Assembly: GCA_947683625.1 (NCBI GenBank) | Contig: CANTUR010000166.1 | Location: forward strand, 1-64,000 | Direction: 5' to 3' | DNA from: Mallotus nudiflorus | Lineage: Eukaryota; Streptophyta; Magnoliopsida; Malpighiales; Euphorbiaceae | DNA length: 64,000 nucleotides | In this document: piece by piece, positions 60,587 through 64,000 of the stretch | How the letters are laid out: each line of letters begins with the position of its first letter | Position numbering within the stretch: the first letter of the stretch is position 1 | Notes under the pieces: model-generated | The model's input: only the letters and a program-made list of their open reading frames with translations | The model's database searches: none | Told to the model about the DNA's origin: nothing | Made by a program: the position numbers and the translations under genes

Positions 60587-62440
60587 TAATAAAATTATAT
60601 ATACATAATTGATACTTGACTTGATATAAATCTAATTGACAAATACTTGATGTAAATCTAATTAATAAATTTAATTCAAAAAATATATATATTAACTTAA
60701 TATATTCATAATATTAACCTAATATGATATTAGCGTAGTTTTATCAAAATTAATATAGATATGATGTAAAGTTATTAACCTAATTTAGTTTTAAGTTTTA
60801 ACATTAACTCAATGCCTTAAAATTAGATCCAAAAATGCTTTAAATTTTTTTAATATCATAATATAACTCTTGTATCAATTAATATTAATAATGAAAAAAT
60901 CTATAAAACTTTTTGGATATTTAACCATGTTGATAGAAATTTATATATAGTTTTAGTTAATTATTATACTAGTATTATCAATTGTATTGTATATCCATAA
61001 TAGGATTGTGTATCTTTAAACTTTATGTATTTATTATTTATACTAATTAAAGATAATTTTAATACTAAGTGGATACTATATACAATATTTAATTTAATAT
61101 TAAGAAAATAAACATAATGGAAATACTATAATTTAGTATCAATTATTACGAATTATGTATTGATAATTTAAGTTAATTTCATCTTTAAACTAAATAAAAT
61201 AAAAATTATGCATTTATAATTCAATATTACCTAGTATTAATATATAAATATTAATATGCAAATTTAAATTACTATTAAATATAATATAATTACAAATTAT
61301 ACTTTAATTTATATAATATTATTAGAAAACTATAATTATTTGAATAGTAAATACATAAAGTTTTATCATAAAATTAAACAAACCTAAACAAAGCTACGTA
61401 GTTTTATTAAAAACTATGTAGCTTTGAACTTTTAGTTTAGTTAACCTAGCCCTCACTAGTCATTCCTTTTTTGCTTTCAAAGAACATTGCTCAACTGCTC
61501 GTTCCTTCCTTCTTTGTGTTCTCATTTTTACCATTCTCATTTTCTGTTGCCACCCTCACCTCATTCTCACCCTCATGTCACTGGTGCTTCGTTGCATTGC
61601 TAGCACTTCTCTGTTTCATTGCAGATTGACGGTCATCGCAGATCACACTACTCCATCTCGAACCAGTCCATCGAAAATTGCCAGTCGTCGGTTCTGAACT
61701 AGCAAGCAGAAACTGTAGGGTGCTTCATCACAGATTGCCAGTCGTTACAACTCTTGAATTTCCGGCAGAGTGCTTCATCGTAGGTATTTAATTCTGCCAT
61801 TTTCATGATGAAAGCTCGTAACAAGGATATGCATTGTACTCATTTAGGTTGAACTCATCATGCAATTTCGAGACTTAAAGCATGATAATTGATAGTTAAA
61901 ATGAAGAAGATTCTTGGAATGGTCTATAATCAAGTCCATATCAGACTCAAGAGCCACATAAACTTTGATTATGGCAGTATTTTATGGAAATAACTACTGC
62001 ACTGTGAAAACATGTTGATTAATACTCAAAGCTGAATTGAAAAGAGTTCAGATGAATGAAAACAAAAAATGAATTAGATAGTTATTTAGTTCAAAAGCTA
62101 AGCAATTGAGAAATCAGCGTTGACTGTTGAGAAGAAAGAAATATAGCAAAGCAGAAGTTTTTAATTTTAAGTTTTGCTCTTGTACTGGCATTTCAGGTGT
62201 AGTTTCCAATCTTTGTAAGTGGCTTATTATTACATTAGTTTTGTGAGTCATTTCTATGGTGTTTCTTGCCTGTGTTTGAGATTATTGATGGCTTTACCTA
62301 TGAGGCTAATAAGTTTTGGATGTGCTTTAAAAGAAATTTCTTATTGCTCTTAATTGTTCTCCACTGCTGTGTAAAACGACAATAACAGCTGAACAGGAGA
62401 ACAAGCCTCATTAGCGCTTTTTTTGTTTGTTTGTTTGTTT

Positions 62441-62481
<41 letters not shown>

Positions 62482-64000
62482 AGAAATGACTAAATAAAAG
62501 TTAATGTGCAACTAATTTACAAAATAAAGGCTTTAGTATGTGTGCAATTGATTTAAAAGTTTATGTTAAAAAAATAAAAAAAAATTAATTTTTTTTATCT
62601 TAATAAACTGTTGTTATTATCAATGTTAATGAAATTGTAGATGGATTTAAACAATGTTAATATCAATCTTGAATCAAGCAATACAACAATCGTTGGAGAT
62701 GATGATGTGGTAGAAGCTGATCAAGACATTTTGGATCATAATTCCAAAAAGGCATGCAAAAGAAGATTGACTTCATAAGTGTGGTAATATTTTGAGATTA
62801 TAAATGAAATGGTGGTGGATGCAAAAGAAATGATAGATGGAAAAAGGGTGTTGGATACAAAAGGAGTAGAGTAAGAAAAAGATGTGCAAATGCACAAAAT
62901 GTGGGGCTAGTTTCTTATGTGATAGCAAATATGGTACATGTAACCTTAAGTGTCACATTGAATCTTGTGTTAGGAGAGATAGTCATGATGTTGGTCAAAT
63001 GCTTATTGGTGGTCAACATCTTTCCATGAGATCTAGTAAATTTGATAGTGAAAAATTTTATAAATTTCTTGTTGATGTTATTGTTATGCATGAATTGTCA
63101 TTATCTTTTGTGGAATATGCTAGTGTTAGATTAATGTTGTCTTACCTTGATCCAGATGTGTCATTTATAGTTGAGTGATTCTAATTATAAAAGTTTTCTA
63201 ACTTTAGATGAATGGGGAAAGATTGAAAAAAATCAACATATTCTTAAATGTTTTTTATGACATCACTTATGTTTTCTCATGGGTCAAAGTAGTCAATGAC
63301 TAATTTGTACTTTCCTTCTATTTTCATGACATATTTGACTTTAGTTGAGAATATGAAGTCAAATGATGATTATGTGAAAAGAATGGCTGAATTGATGATG
63401 ACTAAGTTTGAGAAATATTAGTCTAGTTTTAGTTTGACCATAGCCATTGCTATGATACTAGATCCTCATTATAAGATTGACTTTATGGATTGGAGTTATA
63501 AGGAAGTATATGGTAGTAACTCAATGGAGTTTGAACAAGTTCAATCAAAGCTGTTTTCAAAGAATATGCTAGTGCTTCTTCATCATCTTCTGCTCCCAAA
63601 TTAGTGAACACTCTTTCTCATGTATAAGAAATCGATGAGAATGCAGTTACCTTGGGGATTAAAGCCAAATTTAAGGTATTATTTTCTGTACACTTGCTTT
63701 TTCATTTCTTTATAACTGTTGTATTTTTATATATTTTGTATATTTTTTTCAAGAGTTTGACAATTTTCAAAGCAAGGATTTTGGGTATTTTCACCAAAAG
63801 ACACAATTGGAGCAATATTTAGAAGAACAAGAGTAGATAGGAAATTAAAGTTGTTTTAGAGTTTTGGAAAGTGAATCAATTTAAGTATCCCAAACTTGCT
63901 TCCATGGCTCGTGATATTCTAACAATTCCAGTATTAACTATTCCATCTAAGTCTATGATGTAGATGAGGCAACATTGAAATTTAGGGATGACTTTGATAG
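60251..64000 (+). mobile_element. hAT DNA transposon hAT-2, internally deleted, runs off the window
   Basis: It starts TAGGGCTGACAATTTGTGACATGACCC, a hAT-type terminus like that of hAT-1 (TAGGGATGTCAAAATGG). Sub-terminal GGGTT/AACCC words recur up to 60510, and an AAT repeat lies at 60527-60582. A leader region follows (61440-61790), then an AT-rich stretch and a long T run (62440-62478), likely intron, and the transposase start at 62641. The right end is outside the window. Confidence 0.78.
62641..64000 (+). pseudogene. hAT transposase of hAT-2, core-deleted
   Basis: ATG 62641 follows TTGTAG, a likely splice acceptor (MDLNNVNINLESSNTT). The BED finger begins KRRLTS near 62760 and continues in another frame at 62882: CTKCGASFLCDSKYGTC...CH. 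After 63178 the reading jumps from an early region (FVEYASVRLM) straight to a late one (FLTLDEWGKIEKN near 63192), so most of the RNase H-like core is missing. Later parts: MAELMMTKFEKY, ILDPHYKIDFMDW (63459), a probable intron 63674-63750, EFDNFQSKDFG, and the dimerisation domain start WKVNQFKYPKLASMARDILTIPV (63859-63925), which ends in a TAG and the window edge. Dead; also a deletion derivative. Confidence 0.8.

Overview
This is a plant nuclear window, most likely from a dicot. It is AT-rich and almost wholly made of nested and decayed transposable elements. The only host-type gene is a broken plant-specific lectin receptor-like kinase. LTR retrotransposons carry tRNA-iMet-type primer sites, and LINE RNase H, hAT (BED plus dimerisation domain) and Mutator-type elements are of plant type. 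I cannot name the species. I found no intact gene, no structural RNA gene and no CRISPR array.

Layout. 1-8662: Ty3/gypsy element (Tekay/Del-like), 5' LTR cut by the window edge, 3' LTR 3.26 kb, coding region full of TAG stops. 9307-10275: non-autonomous Mutator-like element with a perfect 9-bp target duplication. 10941-15689: complete Ty1/copia element (copia-1). 16633-17108: LINE 3' fragment. 18800-26237, minus strand: ZmPK1-type lectin receptor kinase pseudogene, cut in two by another copia element (copia-R, 20606-25558). 28545-44620: a minus-strand LINE (LINE-2) split into four pieces by copia-2 (28615-33463), a plus-strand LINE (LINE-1, 33552-36936) and copia-3 (37578-43858), which itself holds a solo-LTR-like insert (41089-42648). 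44700-48188: 5'-truncated copia-4. 50745-51195: degenerate 32-bp palindromic tandem array. 53059-59466: hAT element (hAT-1) with a duplicated promoter block and a solo LTR in its intron. 60251 to the end: a second, internally deleted hAT (hAT-2).

How the parts relate. The reading frame of the LINE-2 protein resumes across the copia-2 and copia-3 insertions once one target copy is removed, so the order of events can be read from the sequence. Short non-coding stretches at about 8.7, 10.4 and 17.7-18.3 kb recur in the same order and orientation at about 52.6, 53.0 and 59.7-60.2 kb. This suggests an old local segmental duplication, later filled by different transposons on each side. Every coding region shows stops, frameshifts or lost catalytic residues; the window looks like silenced, mutating repeat-rich DNA around a dead receptor-kinase locus. 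I see no support for a novel functional system. The most informative signals are the nesting order, the CAG-to-TAG decay pattern, the palindromic array and the paired segmental anchors.
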